DNA of 64,000 nt from Pelomonas paludis (GTDB taxonomy: Bacteria; Pseudomonadota; Gammaproteobacteria; Burkholderiales; Burkholderiaceae_C). The stretch is taken from positions 992,001 through 1,056,000 of the forward strand of contig NZ_JBDPZD010000002.1 in assembly GCF_039872745.1 (NCBI RefSeq), written 5' to 3'. The position numbers and the translations under genes are program-made. Every line of letters starts with the position of its first letter. Position 1 is the first letter of the stretch. The notes under the pieces were generated by a model. That model had not been told where the DNA came from, made no database searches, and saw nothing but the letters and a program-made list of their open reading frames with translations. Below are positions 44,355 through 53,647 of this stretch, piece by piece.

Positions 44355-45127
44355 ACACCGAAACCCTGATGGCCTTTGTCGACGGCGAGTTGTTGCCTGA
44401 GCAAGCGGCGGCCGTCGAGGCCGCCCTCGCTCACGACGCCGGGGCTCGTCAGCAGGTGGAACGCATGCAGACGCTCAACCGGCGGCTGCGTGCCGCGTTC
44501 TCGACCGAGCTCAGCGGCGCCGTGCCGGCCGGGCTGATGGCGTACGCGCATGGGCAGCACCTGAACACGAGCCAAGAACGGCACACACCCGCTGCCCAGG
44601 GCGCGCAACTCATCCGCTTCCCACGCGGCGCCTGGCCCCGCTGGATGGGCCTGGCCGCGAGCGTATTGCTGCTGCTGTGGGGCTGGCAGGCGTGGGGCCC
44701 TGGCGCCGCCACGGAAGACATCGCCTGGCGCAACGGCCCTGACGGGCGCCTGGTGGCCTCGGCCAGCCTGGAGCGCGCGCTTGAACAGCAACTGGCCCTG
44801 GAGACAGGCACCAGCCCGATCAAGGTGGCCTGGACCTTCAAGGACCGTGACGGCCGCTACTGCCGCAGCTTTGAAGCGCCTGGCGGTGCCGGCCTGGCCT
44901 GCCGGGATGCCGGGCACTGGCAACTGGTGGTGCTCACGCCCACCAACGCACCTACCAACACACCCACCACCACACCCGATAGCGCGCCCGCTGCCGAGGC
45001 CGGCCTGCGCCTGGCCAGCAGCGGCCTGCCCATCGCCGTGCTGGAAGCGGCTGAACGCCGCATGGCAGGCATGGCGCTCGATGCACGACAAGAGCGCGAG
45101 GCGCGCGATGCCGGCTGGCGTCGCTGA
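44342..45127 (+). CDS. Membrane anti-sigma factor
   Basis: A 261-residue single-pass membrane protein. The N-terminal domain (MPELNTETLMAFVDGELLPE) is of the anti-sigma type that begins with a short helix and FVDGEL. It lacks the HxxxCxxC zinc motif. One membrane segment lies at about 100-116 (WMGLAASVLLLLWGWQAW), with a periplasmic domain of about 140 residues containing two cysteines (YCRSFEAP and LACRDAG) and a Thr/Pro/Asn repeat stretch. Overlap with the sigma gene and the following exported protease suggest release by regulated proteolysis. Confidence 0.85.
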   Translation: MPELNTETLMAFVDGELLPEQAAAVEAALAHDAGARQQVERMQTLNRRLRAAFSTELSGAVPAGLMAYAHGQHLNTSQERHTPAAQGAQLIRFPRGAWPRWMGLAASVLLLLWGWQAWGPGAATEDIAWRNGPDGRLVASASLERALEQQLALETGTSPIKVAWTFKDRDGRYCRSFEAPGGAGLACRDAGHWQLVVLTPTNAPTNTPTTTPDSAPAAEAGLRLASSGLPIAVLEAAERRMAGMALDARQEREARDAGWRR

Positions 45128-45130
45128 GCC

Positions 45131-46657
45131 ATGACCCGCCTCTCGCTCCCGAACATGTACCGCTGGGCGCGGTTTGTCGCCCCCATCGCCCTGCTGGCGG
45201 GCAGCGCCTGGGCAGCACCGCATGGCGGTGCGCCCATGCCGCCCATGCTCCCGCCCCCGGCCATGCAGCGCCCGATGCCGCCGATGCCGTCCCAGCCACC
45301 GAGCGTCACGCCGACGCCCGCGCCCGGCAGGACGCCCACAGCCGGCCCATCCGACGCCACGCCCGCCGTCAAACCCGCGGGTGTACCCAGCCGTTCAGGT
45401 GGTGAGGGCGCAAGCCCTGATCAGTCGCCTGCAGAGCGGGCCACAACGCCCCCCACAGGCGCCAAGCCCGCGCGCGACACCGAAGGCAAGCCGGGTGGCA
45501 ATCCATTCCCCGCGCCTGGGTCGCCTGCGCCCAATCTGCCATTCCATGGTGGTGAAGCACGCGCGCTGCGGGTGGAGCAATTGCTGCAGAGCTATCCGCA
45601 GTGGGTCCAGCGCGACCCGGTAGGCGCGCCCATGCTGCGTGACGAGCTCACTGTGTTGCTGCCCGGTGAGGTGGAGCCCCCCGTCGAGCTGCAAAGCCAG
45701 GGCTTTGACCTGATCCGTCAAAGCCAAGTGCTGGGGCAGCGCCTGCTGGTGCTCCGCACGCCCAGCGGCCTCAGTCTGAGCCAGGCCCTGGAGGCCTTGC
45801 GTCGCCTGCTACCCGGCGCCGATGTCGACTTCAATCACCTGCTGCTCGGAACGGGCCGCGCCGTCGCAGCGCCACCGGAGGGCGGCGCCAGCAACCGCGC
45901 GGCAGCGCCTGAGAGTGCCGCCCCCTTGCTTATCGGCCTGGTCGACGAAGCGCCGCGCGCCGTGCCGGAGCTGCAAGGTGTGCGCCTCGAAGGCAAGCAC
46001 TGCGAGCGCCCTGCCCTGCAGAACACCGGGCACGGCACGGCCGTGGCTGCCGTGCTCGCGCGCAGCGCGCGGACGGCAGGCCGGCCCCTGGTGCTGCACG
46101 TCGCCGACTTCGGCTGCGGCCTGGGGGCGGTGGACACCCTGGCCGCGGCCCTGCAGAACTTCGCGGCCGCGCGGATCCCGGTGGTCAATGTCAGCGCGGC
46201 GGGCCCCTACAACCGGGTGATGGCGAGGCTGGTGGAGCTCTTCCTGGCACGCGGCCATGTGCTCGTCGCCGCCAGTGGCAATGAGGGACCGGCAGCCCCC
46301 CCGCTCTACCCCGCCGCGCTGCCCGGTGTCGTGGCCGTGACCGGTGTGGACGAGCGCGGGCGCGTGCTCGTGGAGGCCAGCCGCGGCCCTCACATCGTCT
46401 TCGCAGCACCCGGCATCGTCAGCGTGGACGGCGGCGACGGCCTGACCAAGGTCTGGCGCGGCACCTCGTTCGCAGCCCCTGTGGTGAGCGGCCTGCTCGC
46501 CGCGCGGCTGCCGCAGCCTGATCGCGAGGCGGCCCAGGCCGCCATCACCTCGCTCGTGCACCAGGCCGTGGATGCCGGAGCGCCGGGCCGGGACCCGGTG
46601 TATGGGTATGGCCTGCTGGGTCTCGGTGGCGCAGCGCCCGCCACGGCGTCGAACTGA
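45131..46657 (+). CDS. Exported subtilisin-like (S8) serine protease
   Basis: A 508-residue secreted protease, three bases after the anti-sigma gene. A signal peptide (about 1-29, ending AWA) is followed by a long Pro/Met/Ala-rich low-complexity region (about 30-140), a prodomain-like segment, and the S8 catalytic domain. The triad is Asp272 (IGLVDEAP), His301 (NTGHGTAVA) and Ser446 (RGTSFAAPVVSG), with oxyanion Asn384 (ASGNEGP). It may cut the anti-sigma factor or another envelope target, or be the effector of this stress response. Confidence 0.9.
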   Translation: MTRLSLPNMYRWARFVAPIALLAGSAWAAPHGGAPMPPMLPPPAMQRPMPPMPSQPPSVTPTPAPGRTPTAGPSDATPAVKPAGVPSRSGGEGASPDQSPAERATTPPTGAKPARDTEGKPGGNPFPAPGSPAPNLPFHGGEARALRVEQLLQSYPQWVQRDPVGAPMLRDELTVLLPGEVEPPVELQSQGFDLIRQSQVLGQRLLVLRTPSGLSLSQALEALRRLLPGADVDFNHLLLGTGRAVAAPPEGGASNRAAAPESAAPLLIGLVDEAPRAVPELQGVRLEGKHCERPALQNTGHGTAVAAVLARSARTAGRPLVLHVADFGCGLGAVDTLAAALQNFAAARIPVVNVSAAGPYNRVMARLVELFLARGHVLVAASGNEGPAAPPLYPAALPGVVAVTGVDERGRVLVEASRGPHIVFAAPGIVSVDGGDGLTKVWRGTSFAAPVVSGLLAARLPQPDREAAQAAITSLVHQAVDAGAPGRDPVYGYGLLGLGGAAPATASN

Positions 46658-46690
46658 ATCGCAAGTCGATACAAATTGCCGACGTGGCAA

Positions 46691-46718
46691 GGACGAGCGC
46701 GGGCCCGAGCAACGTTGT
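46691..46718 (+). promoter_or_regulatory. Putative ECF-type promoter before the DUF4382 lipoprotein gene
   Basis: GGACG (46691-46695), 17 bases, then CGTTGT (46713-46718). It matches spacing and sequence of the element before the sigma operon and would give a leader of about 58 bases that includes a good ribosome-binding site (GGAG, seven bases before the ATG). Confidence 0.5.
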
Positions 46719-46780
46719 GACGGGATGAGCCGGTGCTGCAGCACGCAGCACCCCCTTCGTCCACGCACCGGAGAGTTCGC

Positions 46781-48229
46781 ATGACCCGTCCCCATCTCGT
46801 TGCTTCACTGACCTTGGCCAGTTGCCTGGCTGCCGCCTTGCTCGCGGCCTGCGGTGGCGGTGCCGACCCTGGCGCCAGCACCGGGGCCAGCACCAGCAAC
46901 GCGCCACCAACGGCCAGCGCCGCCAGCTACCGCCTGCAGACCTACATCACCGACGACCTGACCACCGACTACGCCAAGGTCTGGGTCAGCATCGAGAGCA
47001 TCACCGCCCTGAACAGCGCCGGCACCAGCGTCACGCTCTTTGATGCAGGCAGCAGCCCGGTCGCCGTGAACCTGGCCTCGCTGGCCAACGTCGGCCAGTT
47101 CCTGTCCAGCCTCAGTCTGCCGGCCGAGCTGTACACCGAGATCCGCGTCACGCTGAGCAACAGTGTCCAGTTGGTCTCGACCGACGGGCTCACCACCATC
47201 AACGCCAAGTTCAGCAGCACCGGCAGCAGCTTTGTCTGGCGCATCCGCGACCTGGCCCTCAACCCCGCCACCACCGGCCAGTTGGTGCTCGACTTCGACC
47301 TGAAGAAGTTCAGCTACAACGCCAGCACCGGCCTGGTGACACCGGCCATCCTGGCGCGCAACCCCAAGGATGCCTTCGGCCAATGGGTGCACCAGCAAGC
47401 CCATGTGCATGGCACCGTCACGGCGGTGAACGTCGCCGGTGGCAGCTTCACCGTCTCGGACAGCCGCCTCGGCGGCACGGTGGTGGTCACACTGAGTAGC
47501 GATGCCGTCATCACCAGCGAAGCCACCCACAGCGTCCTGACCCTGGCCACCCTGGCCGTGGGCAGCCGTGTCGAGGTGAAGGGCAGCGTCACGCCGGGCG
47601 CCACCACGGCAGACCCCTCGACAGTGACAAGCTCGGTCGTCCACGTCCTGCCCGAACCCAGCAGCAATGCTGAGGGCACCGCCCCGCGCCTCAGCGGCGA
47701 AGGCACCGTGCTGGCCCTTGATGGCCAGCGCGTGACGGTCTCGCTGCAGGACGCCAACTTCTTGCCTGGCGGCAACAGCGTGGTGCTCGACCTCAGCCAT
47801 GCGCAGTTCGCCCACGGCCAGTTGAGCGATCTGGCGGTCGGGGTGGCCGTGCACTTTGCAGGCACAGCCGCAGGGACAGGCAGCAATGCCGTCGTGGCCG
47901 TGAAGGTGATCGACCTGGACGGCGCGCCGAGCGACCGTGCCCGCCATCAGCGCCCGGACCAAGCCTTCAATGCCGGCGTGTCGGGTGCGGTGACGGCGCT
48001 GCGCAGCCTCACCGACTTCACCCTCAACGTGACCCGCGCCAGCCCCACCGTGCCCGTCGGCAGCTATACGGTGGACGCCACCCAGGCGCACTACCGGCGC
48101 GGCAACGGCAGTTGCCTGGCGGTGGGAGCCCAGGTGCGCGTGCGCGGCACGGTCAGTGGCAGCGTGTTGACGGCGATGGAGCTGGAGGTGGAAGGCTGCG
48201 CCGGCCAGAAGTCGTCCGGCCCGGGTTGA
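46781..48229 (+). CDS. DUF4382/DUF5666 lipoprotein
   Basis: A 482-residue envelope lipoprotein. The lipobox is LLAAC in the N-terminal signal, followed by Gly/Ser/Thr-rich spacer. The first domain (about 45-200, YITDDLTTDYAKVWVSIESI to VLDFDLKKF) fits DUF4382, which is built like a carbohydrate-binding or adhesin fold. Two to three OB-like repeats follow, typical of DUF5666 (VHGTVTAVNVAGGSFTVSD, then LSGEGTVLALDGQRVTVSL). It ends with a Cys pair region and a short tail. Its promoter-like element suggests control by the ECF factor upstream. Confidence 0.78.
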   Translation: MTRPHLVASLTLASCLAAALLAACGGGADPGASTGASTSNAPPTASAASYRLQTYITDDLTTDYAKVWVSIESITALNSAGTSVTLFDAGSSPVAVNLASLANVGQFLSSLSLPAELYTEIRVTLSNSVQLVSTDGLTTINAKFSSTGSSFVWRIRDLALNPATTGQLVLDFDLKKFSYNASTGLVTPAILARNPKDAFGQWVHQQAHVHGTVTAVNVAGGSFTVSDSRLGGTVVVTLSSDAVITSEATHSVLTLATLAVGSRVEVKGSVTPGATTADPSTVTSSVVHVLPEPSSNAEGTAPRLSGEGTVLALDGQRVTVSLQDANFLPGGNSVVLDLSHAQFAHGQLSDLAVGVAVHFAGTAAGTGSNAVVAVKVIDLDGAPSDRARHQRPDQAFNAGVSGAVTALRSLTDFTLNVTRASPTVPVGSYTVDATQAHYRRGNGSCLAVGAQVRVRGTVSGSVLTAMELEVEGCAGQKSSGPG

Positions 48230-48254
48230 GCTAAGGGCCCCGGCCGGGACCAGA

Positions 48255-51200
48255 TCAGGGCTCGTGCTCGGGCAGCACCACGCTCACCGTGGTGCCCGCG
48301 CCGTGCACGCTCTGCAGCCTGAGCTGCCCGCCATGCAGCTCGATGATTTCCTTGACGATGCTCATGCCCAGGCCGGTCCCCGCGATCGCGCCTGAGGTGT
48401 CGGCCCGATAAAAGCGCTCACTGACGCGGGCGAGTTGCTCGGGGGTCAAGCCAATGCCGTGGTCGATGACGTTGAGCCGCCAGTTGCCGTCGTCACGCGC
48501 CAAATGCAGTTGCACCGCGCCGCCGCCGGGCGAGTACTTGTAGGCGTTGGAGATCAAGTTGCGCAGCGCCTGCTGCAGCTTGCTGCGGTCCACGCGCACC
48601 TGGGCGGGCTCCTCGGGCAGCAGCAGCTCGGGGGGTTCGCGGCCCGCAGGCGGCGGGAAGTCTTGCGCTGCCTCCCGCACCAGCTCGCGCAGGTCGCACA
48701 CCGCCAGCACAAAGTCCTTGCCGCGCCTTGACTCGATGCGCTGCAGGTCCAGCAGCTCGTTGAGGATGGACATCATGGCGCGCGCCTGGCGCAGGATGCG
48801 GGCCAGATAGCCCTGGCGGCGCTCCTCGGTGAACTCGCGCGTGGCCAGCAGCTCGCTGAAGCCCAGGATGCTGGCCATCGGCGTGCGCAGCTCATGCGCG
48901 GCGGTGGACAGGAACTCGCTCTTGATCTGCTCCACCTCGACCTGGTGCGTGATGTCGTGGATCAGCAGCAGGCTGCGCACCGGGCCGGCTTCCGGAGCGG
49001 TGTGCAGGCGCAAGCCCAGCGTGCGGCGCTGGCCCTGGGCGGGCTCGTAGCTCAAGGTGCCCGCCGCCAGCTCAGGCAGCCAGTGGGCAGCCAGGTCGGG
49101 CGTGAACTTGCCGCGCTCCGCCAGCCGCATCAGCAGTGCCTCCAGGTCCAGGCGCGTCGCCGCCTCCGCGCCCAGGCCGGTCAGGCGCTCGAAGGCCGGG
49201 CTCACAAACTGCACATGCCCGGTGTCGTCTATCGACACATAGGCGTCCGGCGTGATCGCGAACACCGCCGCCATCTGCGCGTTGCGCAGCGACAAATCGG
49301 CCTCGGCGGACTTCAGATCATGGATGTCCTGCAGCGAGCCCGCCATGCGCCGGTGCAGGCCGGCCGCGTCACGAAACACCTTGGCCCGCGAGCGGAACCA
49401 GCGGTAGTCACCGGCGCGTGTGCACAGCCTGAACTCCACGTCATACGGCGCGTCGTCCCGCAGCGCCGCCGCCAGCGCGGCCTGGGTGCGGGCCCGGTCT
49501 CCGGGGTGCTGCATGGCATCGAACTCGGCGATGCTGGCCTCGATGGCGTCCGGCTCATGGCCCAGCAGGCGATAGAACTGCGGCGACCACCACATGGCCT
49601 GGCTGTGGGTGTCGAGCCAGTCCCACAGGCCATCGGTCCCGCCCTCCAGCGCGAGGCTGAAGCGCTCGTGCTTGCCCTGCAGCTCGGCGCGCAGCAGGTG
49701 CTCGTCGGTCACGTCGGTGCGGATCGAGACATAGCGGTCCACGCGACCGCCGCTGTCGAAGAAGGGCACGACCGTCGTCTTGACCCAGTAGTAGCTGCCG
49801 TCCTTGCGGCGGTTGCAGACCTCGCCGTGCCAGGGTTGGCCCGCGCAGATGGTGTCCCAGAATCCATGCCAGAACTCGGGCGGATGCAGGCCCGAGTTGA
49901 CGATGCGGTGGTTCTGGCCGATCAGCTCCTCGCGCCGGTAGCCGCTGATCTGCTCGAAGGCGAGATTGGCCTCGATGATGCGCCCCTCGACATCGGTCAC
50001 CGAGACGATGCAGTGTTCGTTCAGGCTGGTGATCAGGCGCTCTCGCTCCTGCTGCGTGGCCTGCACCTTGGCAGTGGCCTCCAGCAGGTCCACCGTCATG
50101 CGCTCGGCCAGCTTCTGAGCGCGGACCTGGCTGGTGGCCATCAGCCACAGCATCACCGCCAGAAAGCCGCTGATCACGCTGCCCAGCAAGCCCAGGCGGA
50201 TCGGCTGCCAGCCCAGCGCCACCGACTTGGCAAAGGCCTCGGTGGACCAGAAGTAGTAGTCGAACTGCCGGCCGGCAAACGCCACGCGCTGCACCTGGCG
50301 ATAGGCCCGGGCAGTGCCGCTGGCGCCATGCTGATAGGTGGCCAGCGTGGGTGCCGAATCGCCATTGGCCTGGCGCAGCGAAACGGGCTGGCCCGCCGCC
50401 GTCACGTCCAGCACGTCAAAGTCCAGCTCACCCGATCGCATGCTGTCCAGGCCATCGAACATGCGCCTGAGCAGCAGCGGCGCATAGACCAGCCCAGCCG
50501 TCGCATTGCGGCGGTGCTCGGCGGTGTCGAGCATGGCGTCGGCATCGTGCACCGGCAGCATCAGCAACATCCCCGAGCGCGCCTCGCCCCCCTGCACCAG
50601 CGGGACCACGCCCGAGAGTCGCGCCTCGCCGCTCTCGATAGCCGCCTCGATGGCCTCGCGCCGCGCGGCCTCGAAGCCCAGGTTCAGGCCCCAGGCCGGG
50701 CGGTTGGCCGACATGGGCTCGATGTACTTGATGACGTACAGCCACTCACCGGCCTCACCGGGCGCATGCAGCGTGAAGTCAGGCGCGTCGTCGGCGCGCT
50801 CGCGCGCCAGAAACGCGTCCAGCGCGCCACGCCGCACCGGCTCGATGAAGCCAAAGCCCAGCGCCGCCGGGAAGCGGTTGCTGATGTCTGAGGCACTGAC
50901 GTAGCGCACAAACTCCAGCCGCTTGAATTGCGCATTGGCGGCGTACAGCGCCCGCAGGCCCAACAGCGCCGAGAGCGGCCGCTCCATGCGGTCGCGCAGC
51001 TCGGTCTTGGCGCGCGCCACCTCGTTGTCAAAGTGCGCTTGGGCCAGCGCCTGTTGGCTGGCCTCCATGCGCGCCACCAGCACCACGGTCAGCGCCAGCC
51101 CGCCCAGCAGCGCCATCACCGGCGCGCGCGCGCTGCGTGCCCCTTCTGCGGCCGTCAGGCCCATGGTCTCGTGCATGCCATGGCGCAGGCGCCAGATGAG

Positions 51201-51371
51201 CCACAGCACTGGCGGCAGCACCAACACGGCCAGGTCCCGCCAGACATCCCAGTACCAATCTGGCTCAGGCACCAGGTGCAACAGGCTATAGGCCACCAGC
51301 CCATAGGTCCCGATGCCGAACACGGGCAGCAGACCGGCGCGAACCCAGCGGCTGCCGGTCCGGCGGTTCAT
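48255..51371 (-). CDS. CHASE/multi-PAS sensor histidine kinase
   Basis: A 1038-residue membrane kinase. Three membrane segments (about 14-31, 46-62, 84-103) precede a periplasmic CHASE domain (about 150-320, with FGFIEPVRR and SGVVPLVQGGEARSGMLL). A fourth membrane segment (about 395-417) leads to PAS domains with PAC parts (about 440-560, 565-690, 695-790), HisKA with STAAHELRTPMASI (His826), and HATPase with NLISNAYKYSPGGGA and GTGLGMSIVKEI. There is no receiver. The start overlaps the upstream paralogous kinase gene (ATGA), so both are cotranscribed. Some plant and bacterial CHASE domains bind small hormones or peptides; the ligand here is unknown. Confidence 0.88.
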   Translation of the reverse strand: MNRRTGSRWVRAGLLPVFGIGTYGLVAYSLLHLVPEPDWYWDVWRDLAVLVLPPVLWLIWRLRHGMHETMGLTAAEGARSARAPVMALLGGLALTVVLVARMEASQQALAQAHFDNEVARAKTELRDRMERPLSALLGLRALYAANAQFKRLEFVRYVSASDISNRFPAALGFGFIEPVRRGALDAFLARERADDAPDFTLHAPGEAGEWLYVIKYIEPMSANRPAWGLNLGFEAARREAIEAAIESGEARLSGVVPLVQGGEARSGMLLMLPVHDADAMLDTAEHRRNATAGLVYAPLLLRRMFDGLDSMRSGELDFDVLDVTAAGQPVSLRQANGDSAPTLATYQHGASGTARAYRQVQRVAFAGRQFDYYFWSTEAFAKSVALGWQPIRLGLLGSVISGFLAVMLWLMATSQVRAQKLAERMTVDLLEATAKVQATQQERERLITSLNEHCIVSVTDVEGRIIEANLAFEQISGYRREELIGQNHRIVNSGLHPPEFWHGFWDTICAGQPWHGEVCNRRKDGSYYWVKTTVVPFFDSGGRVDRYVSIRTDVTDEHLLRAELQGKHERFSLALEGGTDGLWDWLDTHSQAMWWSPQFYRLLGHEPDAIEASIAEFDAMQHPGDRARTQAALAAALRDDAPYDVEFRLCTRAGDYRWFRSRAKVFRDAAGLHRRMAGSLQDIHDLKSAEADLSLRNAQMAAVFAITPDAYVSIDDTGHVQFVSPAFERLTGLGAEAATRLDLEALLMRLAERGKFTPDLAAHWLPELAAGTLSYEPAQGQRRTLGLRLHTAPEAGPVRSLLLIHDITHQVEVEQIKSEFLSTAAHELRTPMASILGFSELLATREFTEERRQGYLARILRQARAMMSILNELLDLQRIESRRGKDFVLAVCDLRELVREAAQDFPPPAGREPPELLLPEEPAQVRVDRSKLQQALRNLISNAYKYSPGGGAVQLHLARDDGNWRLNVIDHGIGLTPEQLARVSERFYRADTSGAIAGTGLGMSIVKEIIELHGGQLRLQSVHGAGTTVSVVLPEHEP

Positions 51372-53623
51372 GGCAGCGCGTGCTCCGCCGTGCCTGACCG
51401 CAGCGCTACCGGGAACTCCAGCGTCACCGTCGTGCCCTGGCCCAGTTCACTGCTCAGGTGCATGCGCCCGCCGAGCAGCTGGACGATCTCCTTCACCAGT
51501 GCCATGCCTAAGCCCGTGCCGGGGATCTTGCCGGACTTGTCGGCGCGAAAGAAGCGCTCGGTCACGCGCTCCAGGTCGTCGGCCGACATGCCGATGCCTT
51601 CATCACGCACCTCGATGCGCGCCCAACCCTCACCAGTGGCGCTGACGCGCATGCCCACGGCACCGCCACCGGGCGAGTACTTGTAGGCGTTGGAGACCAC
51701 ATTGCGCAGCGCCTGACGCAACTTGCCCGCATCGACGCGCAACTGCACCCCCGGGGCCTGCAGCAGCAGCTCGACGGGGGTCCGGCCCTCCGGCGGCTGG
51801 AAGTCCTCGGCCGTCTCGCGGGCCAGGTCTTCCAGGGCTACCACGGTGAAGACAAAGTCCTGCGCGCTGCGGGCCTCGATACGGGCCAGGTCGAGCAGCT
51901 CGTCCAGGATGTCCATCATGGCGCGGCTCTGGCGGTAGATGCGCCCCAGCAGCTCGCGCTGGCGCTCGGGCGCCAGGGTGCGCGTGGTCAGCAGCTCGGT
52001 GAAGCCGTAGATGCTGGTCATGGGCGTGCGCAGCTCGTGCGCGGCCGTGGTCAGGAACTCGCTCTTGAGCCGGTCCACCTCGAACTGCTGTGACACATCG
52101 CGGATGTGCAGCACCTGCGACACCTCGCGCCCACCGCCCGCATGCATGGCCAGGGCCAGGATGCGCTGCATGGGCCGGTCCATGTGCAGGATGAGCGCGT
52201 CCTCATGCAGCTGCGCCAGCGACACGGTCTTTTGCGTGCTGGCATTGACCTGGCGCTGGGTCAGCAAACGCTCCAGGCCGGCTTCGTCCTGATGCAGGAT
52301 GTCGCGCGAGTCCAGCCCGGTCAGCAAGGGCACCGAGGGACTGACGAACTGCACGCGGCGCTCGGCATCGAAGGAGATGAAGCCATCGGGGCTGAGCGTG
52401 AAGATGGCGCCGAGCTGGTCGGTCTGGCGCTGCAGGCGCGACACCAGGTCGGCCACCTGGCGCGACAGGCGCTCGATCACCGAGTGCTCGGCGCTGACGG
52501 CCACACTGGTCGAGGGGCCGAGCAAATCGCTCATGGCCCGGATGGCCGTGGCCCGCGCATCCAGCTCGGCACGCAGCTGGTCTTCCAGCTGCTGCTGCTG
52601 GCTGATGTCGCGCAGCACCAGCACCCAGCCGGCGGCGCGGTCGCCCTCGGCGCTGACGAGGGTGAGGCTGGCCTCCAGCGTGCAGGCGGGCGGCCCGTCC
52701 AGGTGGATGCGGCGGTTGCGCCAGGTCTCGCGCGGCTCGCCGGCAAAACCCAGGGCTGGCAGCACCTCGGCCAGGCGCAGGCCCAGCAGGCTGCTGCTGG
52801 GCCGGTGCAGCAGCTCACCCATCACCGGGTTGGCCAGCACGATGGCACCCTCGCCATTCAGCGTGGCCACGCCTTCGGCAATGGCGGTCAGCGTCACGGC
52901 CGCCTGGGCGCGCTCGGCCTGCAGCGAGGCCGCCACCTTGTTGATCACGGCAAAGGTGCGCTGGAACTCCAGCGGCACGGCGTCGGCCTCCACGCGTTCC
53001 ATCGCCGGGCCGGTACCCGCCAAGGCATCACCCATGGCCGAGACACGGTCCAGCTCTCCGAGCCAGCTCTTGAGCGGCCACCACACCACCGTCGCCCCCA
53101 GCACCAGACCCACCAGGCCCATCAGCAGCGCGACGGCCACGATGGACCAGACCTCGGCCGCCACGCGCTCGCTGCGCATGGTGAGTCGGGTGATGCCGTA
53201 GTCCCGCCCACCGGCGCGGACGAAGTCGTTGATGGGGGGCAGCAGGTCGTTGAACTGGCGCGTGACCCAGGCCGGCGGCTGGTGCTCGGACGGTTCCTGC
53301 CGCACCACCTCGACGCGCGAACCCTTGATGTCGATGAAGGCGGCCTTCTCGAACAAGGGGTGTTCGACACAGCGCGCCAACACACGCTTGATGGTGTCGT
53401 AGTCGCCGATGACGGCCGACTCGGTCAGCGTCGGCATGATCAGCGCCGAGATAGCGGCGGCGCCTTGCTCGGCGTCCTCCACCGCAGCCTGGGCCTTGTA
53501 GGTGATGAAGGCCGCCAGACCCGCGCTGATCAGCAGCGTCAGGGTCAGCACATACAGCACCGCCACGCGGCGCAGCAGCGACTTGGGTAGCAGCGCCGTC
53601 AGCGCCCGGATCAACAACTGCAT
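51368..53623 (-). CDS. PAS-containing sensor histidine kinase, paralogue of the next gene
   Basis: A 751-residue kinase with membrane segments at about 17-38 and 163-184 flanking a periplasmic sensor domain (ITRLTMRSERVAAEV ends it). HAMP-like and two PAS domains follow (about 245-340 and 390-490), then HisKA with TTAAHELRTPMTSI (His529) and HATPase with NVVSNAYKYSPGGGA and GTGLGMALVKEI. From the His onward 82 of the first 128 positions match the neighbouring kinase without gaps, so the catalytic parts are duplicates with different sensors. It follows the PhnD-like binding-protein gene on the same strand after a 24-base gap. Confidence 0.88.
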   Translation of the reverse strand: MQLLIRALTALLPKSLLRRVAVLYVLTLTLLISAGLAAFITYKAQAAVEDAEQGAAAISALIMPTLTESAVIGDYDTIKRVLARCVEHPLFEKAAFIDIKGSRVEVVRQEPSEHQPPAWVTRQFNDLLPPINDFVRAGGRDYGITRLTMRSERVAAEVWSIVAVALLMGLVGLVLGATVVWWPLKSWLGELDRVSAMGDALAGTGPAMERVEADAVPLEFQRTFAVINKVAASLQAERAQAAVTLTAIAEGVATLNGEGAIVLANPVMGELLHRPSSSLLGLRLAEVLPALGFAGEPRETWRNRRIHLDGPPACTLEASLTLVSAEGDRAAGWVLVLRDISQQQQLEDQLRAELDARATAIRAMSDLLGPSTSVAVSAEHSVIERLSRQVADLVSRLQRQTDQLGAIFTLSPDGFISFDAERRVQFVSPSVPLLTGLDSRDILHQDEAGLERLLTQRQVNASTQKTVSLAQLHEDALILHMDRPMQRILALAMHAGGGREVSQVLHIRDVSQQFEVDRLKSEFLTTAAHELRTPMTSIYGFTELLTTRTLAPERQRELLGRIYRQSRAMMDILDELLDLARIEARSAQDFVFTVVALEDLARETAEDFQPPEGRTPVELLLQAPGVQLRVDAGKLRQALRNVVSNAYKYSPGGGAVGMRVSATGEGWARIEVRDEGIGMSADDLERVTERFFRADKSGKIPGTGLGMALVKEIVQLLGGRMHLSSELGQGTTVTLEFPVALRSGTAEHALP

Positions 53624-53647
53624 CTGAGCGGCCCTGGCGTCCGGCGC

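Noticed and set aside
46733..46744. Palindrome GTGCTGCAGCAC before the lipoprotein gene
   Set aside because: Short PstI-centred palindrome in GC-rich DNA; no second copy upstream of a related gene was seen.
48894..50891. Long forward frame (665 aa) opposite the CHASE kinase
   Set aside because: Composition is typical of a shadow frame and the opposite strand holds clear PAS, CHASE and kinase motifs.
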